A DNA stretch of 64,000 bases. Source: an uncultured Phocaeicola sp. Its GTDB lineage: Bacteria > Bacteroidota > Bacteroidia > Bacteroidales > Bacteroidaceae. The notes under the pieces were generated by a model, which was given only the letters and a program-made list of their open reading frames with translations, was not told the origin of the DNA and did no database searches. Of this stretch, positions 38,073 through 47,762 are shown piece after piece. Made by a program: the position numbers and the translations under genes. Every line of letters begins with the position of its first letter. Positions within the stretch are counted from its first letter, which is position 1. The stretch covers positions 80,806-144,805 of the forward strand of contig CANPVZ010000009.1 of assembly GCA_947581855.1 (NCBI GenBank), written 5' to 3'.

Positions 38073-38543
38073 TTAATCAGGGAACCATTCTGTCAATTTT
38101 TTCCTTATCAAACGTTCTGCATTTCCTTTTTGCAAAGACTTAAAATGAAAAGAATAAGCTTCCTTCACTTTTTGAGGGAGCTCTTTTTCATCGAATACTC
38201 CAATTACGCACCCTAATTGATCCAATTTACGTACCAATTGGAACTGATCATGAATATGCTCTACTTTATCATGACGAGGAATCACCACTATTCTTTTCTT
38301 CTTTTCCATTGCTTCGGAAATAGCGCCCCATCCACCCTGTAAAATCAATAAACTCGCCTCATCAATAAATCTTTGCATTTCATCTTTAGTACAAAACTTA
38401 AAATAACGAGCATACTTATAAGGATAATCCGTATATCCGGTTTGTACTACTATCTCTTCCCCAATCATTGCAGCTAAATTATCCACCGCTTCAGCCATTC
38501 GGCTGAAATCCATGTCCATGGTACCTAAACTTGCAAAAATCAT
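38073..38543 (-). CDS. PssE/EpsF-type glycosyltransferase subunit (Alg13-like)
   Basis: A 156-residue catalytic subunit of a two-part glycosyltransferase: MIFASLGTMDMDFSRM at the start, ILQGGWGAISEAMEKKKRIVVIPR in the donor-binding region, matching the C-terminal half of GT28 enzymes and Alg13. The ATG at 38543 overlaps the stop of the PssD-like gene (ATGA), a normal coupling of the two subunits. Together they likely transfer a sugar (often Gal, GlcA or GlcNAc) onto the lipid-linked primer. Confidence 0.9.
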   Translation of the reverse strand: MIFASLGTMDMDFSRMAEAVDNLAAMIGEEIVVQTGYTDYPYKYARYFKFCTKDEMQRFIDEASLLILQGGWGAISEAMEKKKRIVVIPRHDKVEHIHDQFQLVRKLDQLGCVIGVFDEKELPQKVKEAYSFHFKSLQKGNAERLIRKKLTEWFPD

Positions 38544-39004
38544 AACACACCACAACAAATTGAATTCGGAAATATATTTTTCATATCACTCCACTGAACA
38601 AGAAAAAGATCTGCGTATTTTTCTATCCAAACAGGAGTTTTAGATGCATGCGTCACATCTGCAGCCGAATTGATAAAAATAATCTTTGTTTTCAAAAGTT
38701 TCTTAGCGAAAAATATAGTAGGAACTGCAACCCCAGCCCCCGTTGTAATAATAACATCAGGTCGTTTTATCAGTACCCAATACACGGCCTGAATGCTATT
38801 TACCAACAATGTCCATTTTTTCGCCGGCTGAAAATTAGTAAGAAACACATGTTCTTTGTCTTTCATAAAAGCTTTGGTAGAAGTTGTTTTTAATGTCAAC
38901 CAATAACATTTCCACTCATCCGGAATATTCCCTACAGCCAATTGTAATTCTCTCAAATGTCCTCCCGCCGAGCAGGCTAAACATATTTTAGGATGTTTAC
39001 GCAT
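38540..39004 (-). CDS. PssD/EpsE-type membrane partner (Alg14-like)
   Basis: A 154-residue protein starting MRKHPKICLACSAGGHLREL, the family hallmark of PssD/Alg14 anchors, with a later VIITTGAGVAVPTIFFAK and VTHASKTPVWIEKYADLFLVQ. It anchors and activates the PssE-like subunit at the membrane. Its start overlaps the end of the preceding GT2 gene, and its stop overlaps pssE, so three genes are translationally linked. Confidence 0.9.
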   Translation of the reverse strand: MRKHPKICLACSAGGHLRELQLAVGNIPDEWKCYWLTLKTTSTKAFMKDKEHVFLTNFQPAKKWTLLVNSIQAVYWVLIKRPDVIITTGAGVAVPTIFFAKKLLKTKIIFINSAADVTHASKTPVWIEKYADLFLVQWSDMKNIFPNSICCGVL

Positions 39005-39986
39005 ACAGCCTCCTTTCTTGAACAGACCGTAAGTGTAACACCTGAGTTAAAGTAAAATTATACCATTTTACCCCCCCCCTATCAATTTTTGTTAAGTAAT
39101 TATCCCTTAGATATTTCTTTATGCTTTCGACATCGAAACCGAAACGGCTTTTCAATTCATAAATTTTTGCATCCACCAACAACCTATACCAAAAACCCTG
39201 TAATATATGCCAGATAAATCCTTCCTTACCATCCAAGAAGCCGCCTTTCAAAATATACCTAAATATAAAATTAACAAAAGGACGCAGAAATAACGGAGCC
39301 TTTATATATCTCAGTTTCAGCCAACGTTTACGCTGTTCTTCCGTGCCATGGAAACTTGGAACAACTTCTTCTACCTTGGTATCCATTCCATACTCCATCA
39401 TCAACATATCCACCATCTCACGGGTTGCATACCCATTATGCTTTCCTGTCCACCAAGTCAAATCATTCAGGTTTGCATCCACCTGGTTTCCATCTTTTAT
39501 CGTAATGACCCTACCACCAAACACGCGTATATGCTCATCCATCCATCGATTCTCGCAATCCCCGTGTCCTCTTCTGAATACTTTCAAATGATAAGACGGA
39601 TACCATCCACCATGCAACAATGGACGTCCCATAAAATCGATACGTTTACGCACATAAACACCATTTACATCCCGTTCGCATTCCATTAAAACCTTTTTCA
39701 TCGCACAACCTAGGTCGCCTTCCAGATATTCGTCCGCATCAATACGCCAAACCCATTCGGCTGTAATAGGACAGTTTGCGAGTCCCCAGTTAAACTGAGT
39801 CGCATAATTCGTCCAAGCATGTTGATAAACTCTTGCTCCCAACGATTCTGCTATTTTCACGGTACGGTCCGTACTGAAACAATCGACTACAAAGATTTCT
39901 TCGCATACCCCCGATAAGGAACGGATGCAGCGTTCTATATGCTTCTCCTCATTGAATGTGAGGATGATAGCAGCTATACTATTCAT
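38997..39986 (-). CDS. Family 2 glycosyltransferase with C-terminal G9 tract
   Basis: A 329-residue GT2: AAIILTFNEEKHIERCIRSL, VDCFSTDRTV, DADEYLEGDL metal motif and LLHGGWYPSYHLKVFRRGH, like LPS core GT2 enzymes (WaaE type). A G9 tract in the coding strand (39079-39071) encodes part of DRGGVKW, about 25 residues before the stop. With G9 the frame is open. G8 gives TAA at once and G10 ends after four more codons, removing the last 20-odd residues and breaking the overlap with the next start. Tract length may therefore tune this enzyme and its coupled downstream genes. Confidence 0.88.
   Translation of the reverse strand: MNSIAAIILTFNEEKHIERCIRSLSGVCEEIFVVDCFSTDRTVKIAESLGARVYQHAWTNYATQFNWGLANCPITAEWVWRIDADEYLEGDLGCAMKKVLMECERDVNGVYVRKRIDFMGRPLLHGGWYPSYHLKVFRRGHGDCENRWMDEHIRVFGGRVITIKDGNQVDANLNDLTWWTGKHNGYATREMVDMLMMEYGMDTKVEEVVPSFHGTEEQRKRWLKLRYIKAPLFLRPFVNFIFRYILKGGFLDGKEGFIWHILQGFWYRLLVDAKIYELKSRFGFDVESIKKYLRDNYLTKIDRGGVKWYNFTLTQVLHLRSVQERRLYA
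39071..39079 (-). repeat. Poly-G tract 1 (G9), GT2 gene
   Basis: Nine G on the minus strand followed by TAAAATGG. In frame (ON) as given; both other lengths stop at or just after the tract. Confidence 0.9.
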
Positions 39987-40147
39987 AAAAATGATGATAA
40001 AGATTTATCCGTGTACGGATTAGCACACAGAAATCATATGAAGTTAAATAATTAGATTTAGATTAATCCAGAACGCAATTTTTGAAAATGATTGCGTCAA
40101 AGCAATTAGTAGATAATAAAATACAGACTTTATATATTCAAATCCAA

Positions 40148-42082
40148 TCACACATTTCCGAAATAAACCATCGTATTCCGCAAAGCAGAAGGATTACCCA
40201 TATCATACATTTTTCCATTCAACACTACTCCCATCATTCCTATATTCTGCCGAACTCGTTCTAAAGCTGTAGTTAACTCTATCTCTTTACCATCATCCTC
40301 GGCATGGGTAATATTCCACCGTAATTGTTCAAATATTTCAGGAGTCAACACATATTGACCGAAAACAGAATAATATTTTTTAGATTCGTTGAGATTTTCC
40401 ACTCCTAAATATTCTTCCGCATAAGCTACAGAAGGTTTCTCTGTGATATTACTTATCTGTAATACAGTTCGTTCCTTATTGATCCATTCGCCAGAAGTAA
40501 CTCCATAATAAGAAACCACATTTAACGGTATTTCATGTATAGCTATCAAAGGCTTAGCGTAACGTTCATATGCTTCAATCAGTTGTAACGCGCAAGGCTT
40601 ATTACTAAAAGACTTATATAATGTATCTCCCAATAATAACAGGACAGGTTCATTATCAGCAAAATCTACGCATCTATACACCGCATCTCCAAATCCTCTC
40701 TTTTCATATTGATATACATATCGCAAATGTTTTCCGATTTCTAATATATGGTTTTCATATTTTTGATTAACCTTATTGAGCTTACAAAAATGCTCTCTCG
40801 GCAATTTATTCTCAAAGAAATCTTGATACTCTCTCCGTTCATCTTCACTACCAAGTACCAAACAAATTTCTTCTATACCACTATTTATCAACTCCTCCAA
40901 AAGAATCAATATAACAGGTTTCACCAATCCATCTTTATCTATAATCGGAAAGAAATCTTTCTTCAGACATCGTGTCATAGGATATAAACGGGTTCCAAAA
41001 CCAGCTACCGGAATGATAGCTTTGCGAATTGTATGTTTCGGTTGAATAGTCAACGGATATGCATGCATACCTTGATTCCTTAAGTATTCAACCAACGCTT
41101 CTTGATCATCCTTACTTCGAGCTAAAAACTGTACCGAACCATCACCTTGAGACCCTACTCCTTTACCGCCATACGTCCATTTTTTGATGTTTTCATCATC
41201 AAGTACAGCATGCAGCCGAGGAGAGGTCAACTGCTCTGGGCACATTGGTGCCACATATTTATCAAAAATAGCTTGTGCTTCTGTCATGAGTTTCCCAAGC
41301 TCTTCCGTACGCCCATCACGCATCAACTCAATAGCCTTTTTAACTATTTCTTGATTTAATTCACCCAAAGCTTTATGCTCATTTGTCTCTTGCTCATTCG
41401 AAGCAAAGGGATAAGCCTTATTTAAATCCGCCAAAATTTTAATGGTATCCTTTTCAGCACATAAATCACTGAATACCCAATACAGCTCTTTTTGAATATT
41501 AAAATTAATCACCTCCACTTCTTCCGCATCAAATGTCATTAAAACCGGACGAACCCCAAATGCACACGCCTGATCCAAACGTCCGCAACGGGAAGAAGTA
41601 CGCAACTCGCCCCAATAAGCTATATTCATTTCTCCCATCGTATTCAAGTTCAACTCATATAGCTGATTGAAAGCCCGAGCCACCAATACACAAATAGCAG
41701 CACTAGAAGACAATCCGCTTTTCATAGGAAGCGTCATTCTACGAATGGTTATTTTTACGCCACCTACTCTATACCACTCTAACATATAGGAAGCAACTCC
41801 GGCGCAATAAGAAAAAAATGACCCCGACCGAGCTATCTCTTTTAGTTCCGCACTATCCATACGGCAACTAAAATCTTTCCATACATCATTTGTTTCAGGA
41901 GCAACACTTGTTACTTCAAAGCACGATGATTTCTCCACCGTAGCCTCAATACCTTGCTCTATGCCCGTCACAATAGCCATACCGGGCACAATATCATCAT
42001 TCATTGTACGGTATTTGCCCGCCCAATCACTATGTTCACCGAACAAACATAACCGGCCCGGCACAAATAATTCTATTGACAT
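40148..42082 (-). CDS. Bifunctional GHMP sugar kinase / sugar-1-phosphate nucleotidylyltransferase
   Basis: A 644-residue fusion. Residues 1-345 are a GHMP kinase: VPGRLCLFGEHSDW (8-20), the phosphate loop KSGLSSSAA (121-129) and motif 3 GGKGVGSQGDGSVQF (306-319). Residues about 353-644 are a nucleotidylyltransferase: IIPVAGFGTRLYP (356-368) and LLLGDTLYK. The pair would phosphorylate a free sugar at C1 and activate it to a nucleotide sugar, as Fkp does for fucose, but in the reverse domain order and with a different, unidentified sugar. It would feed a salvaged or host-derived sugar into the capsule. Confidence 0.85.
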   Translation of the reverse strand: MSIELFVPGRLCLFGEHSDWAGKYRTMNDDIVPGMAIVTGIEQGIEATVEKSSCFEVTSVAPETNDVWKDFSCRMDSAELKEIARSGSFFSYCAGVASYMLEWYRVGGVKITIRRMTLPMKSGLSSSAAICVLVARAFNQLYELNLNTMGEMNIAYWGELRTSSRCGRLDQACAFGVRPVLMTFDAEEVEVINFNIQKELYWVFSDLCAEKDTIKILADLNKAYPFASNEQETNEHKALGELNQEIVKKAIELMRDGRTEELGKLMTEAQAIFDKYVAPMCPEQLTSPRLHAVLDDENIKKWTYGGKGVGSQGDGSVQFLARSKDDQEALVEYLRNQGMHAYPLTIQPKHTIRKAIIPVAGFGTRLYPMTRCLKKDFFPIIDKDGLVKPVILILLEELINSGIEEICLVLGSEDERREYQDFFENKLPREHFCKLNKVNQKYENHILEIGKHLRYVYQYEKRGFGDAVYRCVDFADNEPVLLLLGDTLYKSFSNKPCALQLIEAYERYAKPLIAIHEIPLNVVSYYGVTSGEWINKERTVLQISNITEKPSVAYAEEYLGVENLNESKKYYSVFGQYVLTPEIFEQLRWNITHAEDDGKEIELTTALERVRQNIGMMGVVLNGKMYDMGNPSALRNTMVYFGNV

Positions 42083-42119
42083 CTTTGTATATTCTTTATA
42101 AATATTAATAGCACATAAT

Positions 42120-42668
42120 CTATATTCTTTCTATATTTTTCAATACCCTTCTCTTTAACACCTTTGCAGGATTACCTCCTACAACTGTCCAAGGTTCTAC
42201 ATCCTTAAAAACACAAGCACGTGCTCCAACTACCGCTCCTTCACCTATTGTTACTCCCATACTAATAAAAGCATCAGCAGCTACCCACACCCTATCTTTC
42301 AAAATAATAGGAGCCGTGATAAGGACATGACAAGGATCTGAAATATCATGAGATGCCGTACATAAAAAAGCCCCTTGGGAAACAACTGTATTATCACCAA
42401 TTACAATTGGATCTTTATTATACAATTTCGTATTGGGTCCTACACAAGAATATTTTCCTACTGTTAAATTCCATGGAGCCCAAATTTTGCAAGAAGAATA
42501 AATTAAAGATTCCAAAGGTATACTAGCTCCAAAACACCTTAATAACAAGTTTCTCACAAAGCGAAGTTTACGTCCTATCAACAAACGAAAAAATGTTATA
42601 TTTACAACATGCCAACATATCCGTTTTAAATGACGAGGTTTTTCTTCTCTATATTCATTCAAATTCAT
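42120..42668 (-). CDS. Left-handed beta-helix acetyltransferase (WcaF-like)
   Basis: A 182-residue acyltransferase with hexapeptide repeats (VGKYSCVGPNTKLYN, IGDNTVVSQGAF, IGEGAVVGARACV) and the closing VVGGNPAKVLKRR, as in WcaF/CysE-type O-acetyltransferases. The N-terminus (residues 1-45) is basic and helical. It likely transfers acetyl from acetyl-CoA to a sugar hydroxyl of the repeat unit in the cytoplasm. The start is 1 bp downstream of the stop of the upstream GT2 gene, so they are coupled. Confidence 0.9.
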   Translation of the reverse strand: MNLNEYREEKPRHLKRICWHVVNITFFRLLIGRKLRFVRNLLLRCFGASIPLESLIYSSCKIWAPWNLTVGKYSCVGPNTKLYNKDPIVIGDNTVVSQGAFLCTASHDISDPCHVLITAPIILKDRVWVAADAFISMGVTIGEGAVVGARACVFKDVEPWTVVGGNPAKVLKRRVLKNIERI

Positions 42669-42669
42669 A

Positions 42670-43656
42670 TCAATTTTTCAATTTATATTTTATATATGCT
42701 ATCATATCTGGCAAACAAGGAAAACAAAGAAAAATCTTTAATAAAAAGGAATAATTTCCCCTATTCGTATATCCGTTCTTCTGATACCGTAAAATCTCCT
42801 TTCTTAGCCTCTTATAAAATACATAACGAGAATCATAAATATCCCCTTTTAATATCAGTGCACGATTAAAGTTTATCACAAGATTTTTACAGCAGTTAAA
42901 CAACATTTTAGCCCAAAAGACATCATTCCTAAAAATTTCCAGCCGCACATAATACTTATCAAGCATGGCATAATATCCATTGTAATATTTAACAAAAGTC
43001 TTTACATTACCACGGCTAAAAGAATTAATCATTATTTTATAATAATACAGTACATCCGGAATAAATCTGAAAGTTTTGGCGTAAAAATATGTTTCTAACA
43101 AAAAGTCCTCATCCTCTGGAATAATATCAAACCGAATATGGTTATTTATAATCAAATCTCTTCGAATTACCCTATTCCACAAAAAAGCAGGAATATTATT
43201 CTGTGCATAAGCATCCAATCCAGTTGTTATCTTCCCATATACATATTTCCAGTCTTTATACTCATTAAGCAGACGTCCCTGCATATCTGTTTCGCGATAA
43301 TTAAAACAAATAATATCTGAAGGATTAAATTCTATTTCCCCCAACAATACGGATAAGCAATTATCCGATAAATCATCATCAGCATCCACAAACCAAATAT
43401 ATTCTCCTATAGAATATGCAAGTCCTGTATTCCTTGCCATAGCAGGACCAGCATTTTCCTGTGACAAAACTCTCAAAAATTGAAAATGATTGGCCATATC
43501 CTTTAAAGCCTCCAATGTCGCATCACTAGACCCATCATTTACAGCTATCACTTCTACATTTGTCCCATTTTTTATTTGACATTTTAATTTCGATAGTAGT
43601 AATGGCACATATTGAGCCACATTGTAACAAGGTATAATTATAGAAAGTTTCATCAT
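42670..43656 (-). CDS. Family 2 glycosyltransferase
   Basis: A 328-residue GT2: KLSIIIPCYNVAQYV, VNDGSSDATL, FVDADDDLSD metal motif and NTGLAYSIGEYIWF, all standard. The C-terminal third is Lys/Tyr-rich and less conserved. Start is ATGATG, preceded by AAGGAGG at good spacing. In one alternative register of the poly-G tract upstream, the preceding GT4 gene would end with TGA overlapping this start, suggesting that translation of the two can be linked by tract length. Confidence 0.9.
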   Translation of the reverse strand: MMKLSIIIPCYNVAQYVPLLLSKLKCQIKNGTNVEVIAVNDGSSDATLEALKDMANHFQFLRVLSQENAGPAMARNTGLAYSIGEYIWFVDADDDLSDNCLSVLLGEIEFNPSDIICFNYRETDMQGRLLNEYKDWKYVYGKITTGLDAYAQNNIPAFLWNRVIRRDLIINNHIRFDIIPEDEDFLLETYFYAKTFRFIPDVLYYYKIMINSFSRGNVKTFVKYYNGYYAMLDKYYVRLEIFRNDVFWAKMLFNCCKNLVINFNRALILKGDIYDSRYVFYKRLRKEILRYQKNGYTNRGNYSFLLKIFLCFPCLPDMIAYIKYKLKN

Positions 43657-43728
43657 GCTGCCCTCCTTTCCACATAAGAACGGATTCGGCAGCTCAAACT
43701 ATTTACTTCTAAAATATAGTAGATTAAA

Positions 43729-44904
43729 TTACCCCCCCCCGTTTAATTTACTATTTTTCAGCTCATTAAATAGTTCAATCCACATATCTACAATCTTAGT
43801 TCTTTCAAATCGTTTCACTGTTTTCATTCCTGAAAAAGCCATTCTTTCTCTTTTCTTCTTATCAAGCATAAGATTTTCCACAGCTTTCACAAACTCATCC
43901 TTGTCATACGGATACTTTAATATAATCCCATTTTTTTCATTCTCAACAATATCATGAAGAGCCGTATAGCTATCTAAAGCAACTGGGACACAAGCATGGC
44001 TTTGAGCTTCAGCTAAAACAATTCCAAAGCCCTCATATTCAGAAACAAGTAACATTATTGCAGACCTATTAAAATATTTATCACCTTTCTGAAAGCCTTC
44101 AAATGATACATGCTGTAATCCATATTCTTTTGTTCGCTTCTGCAACTCCTTCATATCTGGTCCATCTCCAACTATTGTCAAGCACCAATCCGGATATTTC
44201 TTTTCAAGTTCGTTCCAGATATCTATCACGCGACGTACTCTCTTTTGGTTATAATCTAAACGTCCGAGATACAGAATCTCCTTGTTTTTTTCCGGTAATG
44301 TACCATTGGCCGTAGAATCAAATGTTTCCGGTATGGCGCACATTTTATAAGCATTTCCAACCCATATATATTTTTCAAATTGCGATATAAATGTCGGAGA
44401 CAACACGGCAAACTTATCACATACATGATAAACGTATTTTAGACTCAATCTGGATATAAGATTAATAAAATGCCATTTCAATTTATTAAAAGCATACACT
44501 CCTTTCTTTTCTTCCATTTTTATCTCTAAATCCTTTAAACGGGCATTTGTAGTAGGCAAATTCTGATGAGCTTGAATAAGCTTACAAGCCGTTCCCTTTA
44601 TTGATTTTCGGATTAGCATAGTTACATAGAACGGCAGGACCCAATCATTTATTACAAAATCCACACAATGTTCCTTAATATATTCGCTCAGAATTATCCT
44701 ATTATTCTTGGATAAAACCGGCTTTGATAATTTCAGTAACTTAACATCTGGATGTAACCGCATTTTTTCCAAACTACAACTCGATTCAAACGATACAATA
44801 TGAACCGTCATACCCAAGTCTGTAAAATCATTCGACAGATTTGTCACAACAGATTCAACCCCTCCAATACTCGGATAAGATCCTAAAACAAAAAGAATAT
44901 TCAT
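43729..44904 (-). CDS. Family 4 glycosyltransferase ending in a G9 tract
   Basis: A 391-residue GT4 enzyme: NILFVLGSYPSIGGVESVV at the N-terminus, KEILYLGRLDYNQKRV in the linker and EYEGFGIVLAEAQSHACVPVA as the donor-binding E-x7-E motif. The last codons are a G9 tract then TAA (LNGGG-stop). G10 adds Val-Ile then stops. G8 or G11 would read on for about 25 codons and stop at a TGA overlapping the next gene's ATG. The catalytic part is complete in every register, so the tract here may mainly affect coupling. Confidence 0.9.
   Translation of the reverse strand: MNILFVLGSYPSIGGVESVVTNLSNDFTDLGMTVHIVSFESSCSLEKMRLHPDVKLLKLSKPVLSKNNRIILSEYIKEHCVDFVINDWVLPFYVTMLIRKSIKGTACKLIQAHQNLPTTNARLKDLEIKMEEKKGVYAFNKLKWHFINLISRLSLKYVYHVCDKFAVLSPTFISQFEKYIWVGNAYKMCAIPETFDSTANGTLPEKNKEILYLGRLDYNQKRVRRVIDIWNELEKKYPDWCLTIVGDGPDMKELQKRTKEYGLQHVSFEGFQKGDKYFNRSAIMLLVSEYEGFGIVLAEAQSHACVPVALDSYTALHDIVENEKNGIILKYPYDKDEFVKAVENLMLDKKKRERMAFSGMKTVKRFERTKIVDMWIELFNELKNSKLNGGG
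43732..43740 (-). repeat. Poly-G tract 2 (G9), end of GT4 gene
   Basis: Nine G on the minus strand followed by TAATTTAA. The tract forms the last three glycine codons and the stop follows immediately. Confidence 0.9.
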
Positions 44905-45057
44905 ATTTTTTTATTTTTTATTACACATATGTAATTCTACTATTATCCCAAACCGTTTTTTTCGTAAACCATTAGGAAAATATATACTTATTCACCTCCT
45001 GAAAGTATGCGAATCATATCTTTAGGTAATTCTGATGGAGACAAGCGAAGCATAAAT

Positions 45058-45300
45058 TCATGCGTACAAATACCCTCTCCCGAGAACCTCATTTTTTATT
45101 AGTTTCGCAGGAATTCCACCATAAATACCATAAAGAATAAGGTCTTTTGTCACAACATCTAAAGTATATTCAAAGCCGAGAGTATCACAGTTATCTTCTA
45201 CCAACCATAGATTGTATTTTTTGCAGAATGCAAGGACAGCCTTTAAATTAAAAGGATTTCCCAATGAATGAGCTATTATCACGGCCTTTACTTTGGAGAA
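45058..45300 (-). pseudogene. Chimeric remnant: DegT/RfbH-like aminotransferase fragment joined to an acetyltransferase tail
   Basis: The frame reads KAVIIAHSLGNPFNLKAVLA and LWLVEDNCDTLGFEYT, a core piece of DegT/RfbH-type PLP-dependent sugar enzymes, then without a break switches to VVTKDLILYGIYGGIPAKLI, the end of a hexapeptide acetyltransferase. Upstream bases continue the RfbH-like sequence (YSPK) but one base out of frame. Both parent genes are otherwise missing, so this is deletion debris from two capsule genes, not a working protein. Confidence 0.75.
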
Positions 45301-46414
45301 TATACCGCTTCAAGCTGGTTTATGCCAAAATCCGATTCATTGCAAATCATTTTATTCTACAAATAAGACATAAACAAGTAGACTTCGCCTTATCCACAAG
45401 ACAAAATCAACTTTCTTATATCGAAGTATTATGCAATTTAGCGTACTTATTGATTGGACGCTCTATGATGGTGAGAATGCCCCCATTCGGAACATGGTTT
45501 GCCACCTGGGGAGAATGGGTGCTAATTGAAAAACCGGCAATTGGGTTCACCTGCCAATATACACTTTTTCTATAAAACGAAAGTTCACAAACTACACTTT
45601 TCTATCAAATCCAATCGATTAAATGGTAGTGTAATCCTTTTACAAACAGAATAAAGATACTATGTATTTCATGATAACGTACATAAGCATCCCATCATTC
45701 GTTTTATATGAATGTTTAAAAAATATCCTTCACCTTCACATATTCCACTTATTTTATTAATTATCAATACAATAACTTGTGAAAGATTATGAATGATATA
45801 TCCTATATCTCACACAAAATACCCAAAAAGCCTCTAATTTAATACTATTTTGCGTTTTAAACTGTTGAAATATACCCTGTTTGAAGCCTTTTTCAAGGAT
45901 AATCCTTAGAAATATCATTCCAAAACAGGTCGGTGTGGCAGTGCGTCCCTCTCCGCTTCGTGAAAGCGGGGGCGGCACCTGTTACTGCAGCCTCAAGGAC
46001 ATACACCTGATAACAGAGCCGGAGCGGCAACGGGTTGTACCCCCCTCCGCATCGTACGGATACCCTGCTTCCGGCTTGTTTGATGGATATACGGAGCCGT
46101 ATGAGTAGATCGGACATATGCTTGCACAACTATTGCAACAGTATACAACGGTTGTTGCACACGTCATCAAACGACTGTTGCAACCGTTATTCCACTGTTG
46201 TTGCATACGGGGCCACACGGAGCTTGCGGCCACTGCACTGAAGTCATCCGTATTACATTTGCGAACAGATTCCATTGTCACAGGAAGCATCGTGTGTCTT
46301 TCATAATTGTTATAGAACCATGAAATATTTCCTCATGCCTGCGTATCTCCTCGTTCCTTTATCAATTTAACCGAAACCACACCATCAATGTCCTAAGCAT
46401 CAAGGTCTTTTAAA
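45301..46414. other. Degenerate region with a GC-richer patch
   Basis: About 1.1 kb without an intact gene. Plus-strand frames near 45264-45575 and 45881-46108 have no recognised family. Between about 45930 and 46270 the DNA is clearly richer in G and C than its surroundings and holds several TTGCA/TGCAA-type inverted elements (CTATTGCAACAG, GGTTGTTGCAC, CTGTTGCAACC, CTGTTGTTGCAT near 46127-46208). This suggests imported DNA or a remnant at a recombination joint. No function can be given. Confidence 0.5.
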
Positions 46415-47740
46415 TCAATCCCTTCTGAAAATATCCCTGGTATATACCTTTTCTTGAACATCGTCCAAACAAGTATCATAACGATTGGCGATGATAGCCT
46501 GGCAGCGTGTCTTAAAAGTTTCTATATCATTCACTATCTTGCTACCAAAAAACGTGGTGCCATCTTCCAATGTAGGCTCGTATATAATCACTTGCGCACC
46601 TTTGGCTTTTATCCGTTTCATGATTCCCTGAATAGACGATTGACGGAAGTTATCGCTATTGCTCTTCATGGTCAGACGATAAACTCCGATAACACACTCT
46701 TTCTCTCCGGAAGTATTAAAATCACCTTGCGAATAATAATCATAATAACCTGCCATATGCAAAACCCTGTCGGCAATGAAATCCTTACGGGTACGGTTGC
46801 TCTCTACAATAGCTTCAATAAGGTTTTCCGGCACATCCGCATAATTAGCAAGAAGTTGTTTGGTATCTTTCGGCAAGCAATATCCACCATAACCAAAACT
46901 CGGATTGTTATAATGATCTCCAATGCGCGGGTCAAGACTCACTCCCCTGATAATAGCTTGCGTATCGAGTCCTTTCACTTCTGCATAAGTATCCAATTCG
47001 TTAAAATAACTGACCCTTAAAGCCAGATACGTGTTAGCAAATAACTTCACTGCTTCCGCCTCTTTCAATCCCATAAAAAGAGTCTCTATATTTTCCTTCA
47101 CAGCCCCCTCTTGCAACAATGCAGCAAACACATGCGCTGCCTTTTCTAACATTGGCACATCAGCAATTTTTCGGATAGCCATATTTTCTTCCACAAATTC
47201 GTCACGCTCAATTATTTTCGGATAGCCTACGATAATACGGCTTGGATAAAGGTTATCATAAAGAGCTTTGCTTTCACGAAGAAATTCCGGCGAAAACAAC
47301 AAGTTCAATTTCTCCACACCCAAAGCTGCATACTTCACATATAGCGAACGACAATATCCGACAGGAATCGTACTTTTAATAACCATCACGGCATCAGGAT
47401 TAACACTCAACACCAAATCTATTACATCCTCAATATGATGGGTATCAAAGAAATTCTTTACAGGATCGTAATTAGTAGGCGCGGCAATCACGATAAAATC
47501 TGCGTCACGATATGCATTTGCTCCATCAAGGGTTGCTGTTAGGTTCAATTCTCTTTCTGCTAAGAATTTTTCAATATATTCATCTTGTATTGGCGACTGC
47601 TTTCTATTCAACATCTCTACTTTCTCAGGAATCACGTCTACCGCTGTTACCTGATGATGCTGACTCAACAAAGTCGCAATGCTCAATCCCACATATCCCG
47701 TGCCTGCTACAGCAATTTTTAAATCTTTTAGTTCTTTCAT
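46415..47740 (-). CDS. ugd: UDP-glucose 6-dehydrogenase
   Basis: A 441-residue nucleotide-sugar dehydrogenase from the ATG at 47740 ([20 protein letters not shown]); a longer frame to 47806 runs into the upstream gene. NAD-binding [20 protein letters not shown], the catalytic-Cys motif [14 protein letters not shown] and the C-terminal [14 protein letters not shown] are present. It oxidises UDP-glucose to UDP-glucuronic acid, so the polysaccharide probably contains glucuronic or galacturonic acid. It lies 22 bp after the upstream GT4 gene. Confidence 0.95.
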   Translation of the reverse strand: MKELKDLKIAVAGTGYVGLSIATLLSQHHQVTAVDVIPEKVEMLNRKQSPIQDEYIEKFLAERELNLTATLDGANAYRDADFIVIAAPTNYDPVKNFFDTHHIEDVIDLVLSVNPDAVMVIKSTIPVGYCRSLYVKYAALGVEKLNLLFSPEFLRESKALYDNLYPSRIIVGYPKIIERDEFVEENMAIRKIADVPMLEKAAHVFAALLQEGAVKENIETLFMGLKEAEAVKLFANTYLALRVSYFNELDTYAEVKGLDTQAIIRGVSLDPRIGDHYNNPSFGYGGYCLPKDTKQLLANYADVPENLIEAIVESNRTRKDFIADRVLHMAGYYDYYSQGDFNTSGEKECVIGVYRLTMKSNSDNFRQSSIQGIMKRIKAKGAQVIIYEPTLEDGTTFFGSKIVNDIETFKTRCQAIIANRYDTCLDDVQEKVYTRDIFRRD

Positions 47741-47762
47741 TGTTATGATGTTTTGTTTTTGA

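Noticed and set aside
45264..45575. Plus-strand 103-residue frame
   Set aside because: No family likeness and no start signals, and its minus strand continues into RfbH-like remnant sequence; treated as chance.
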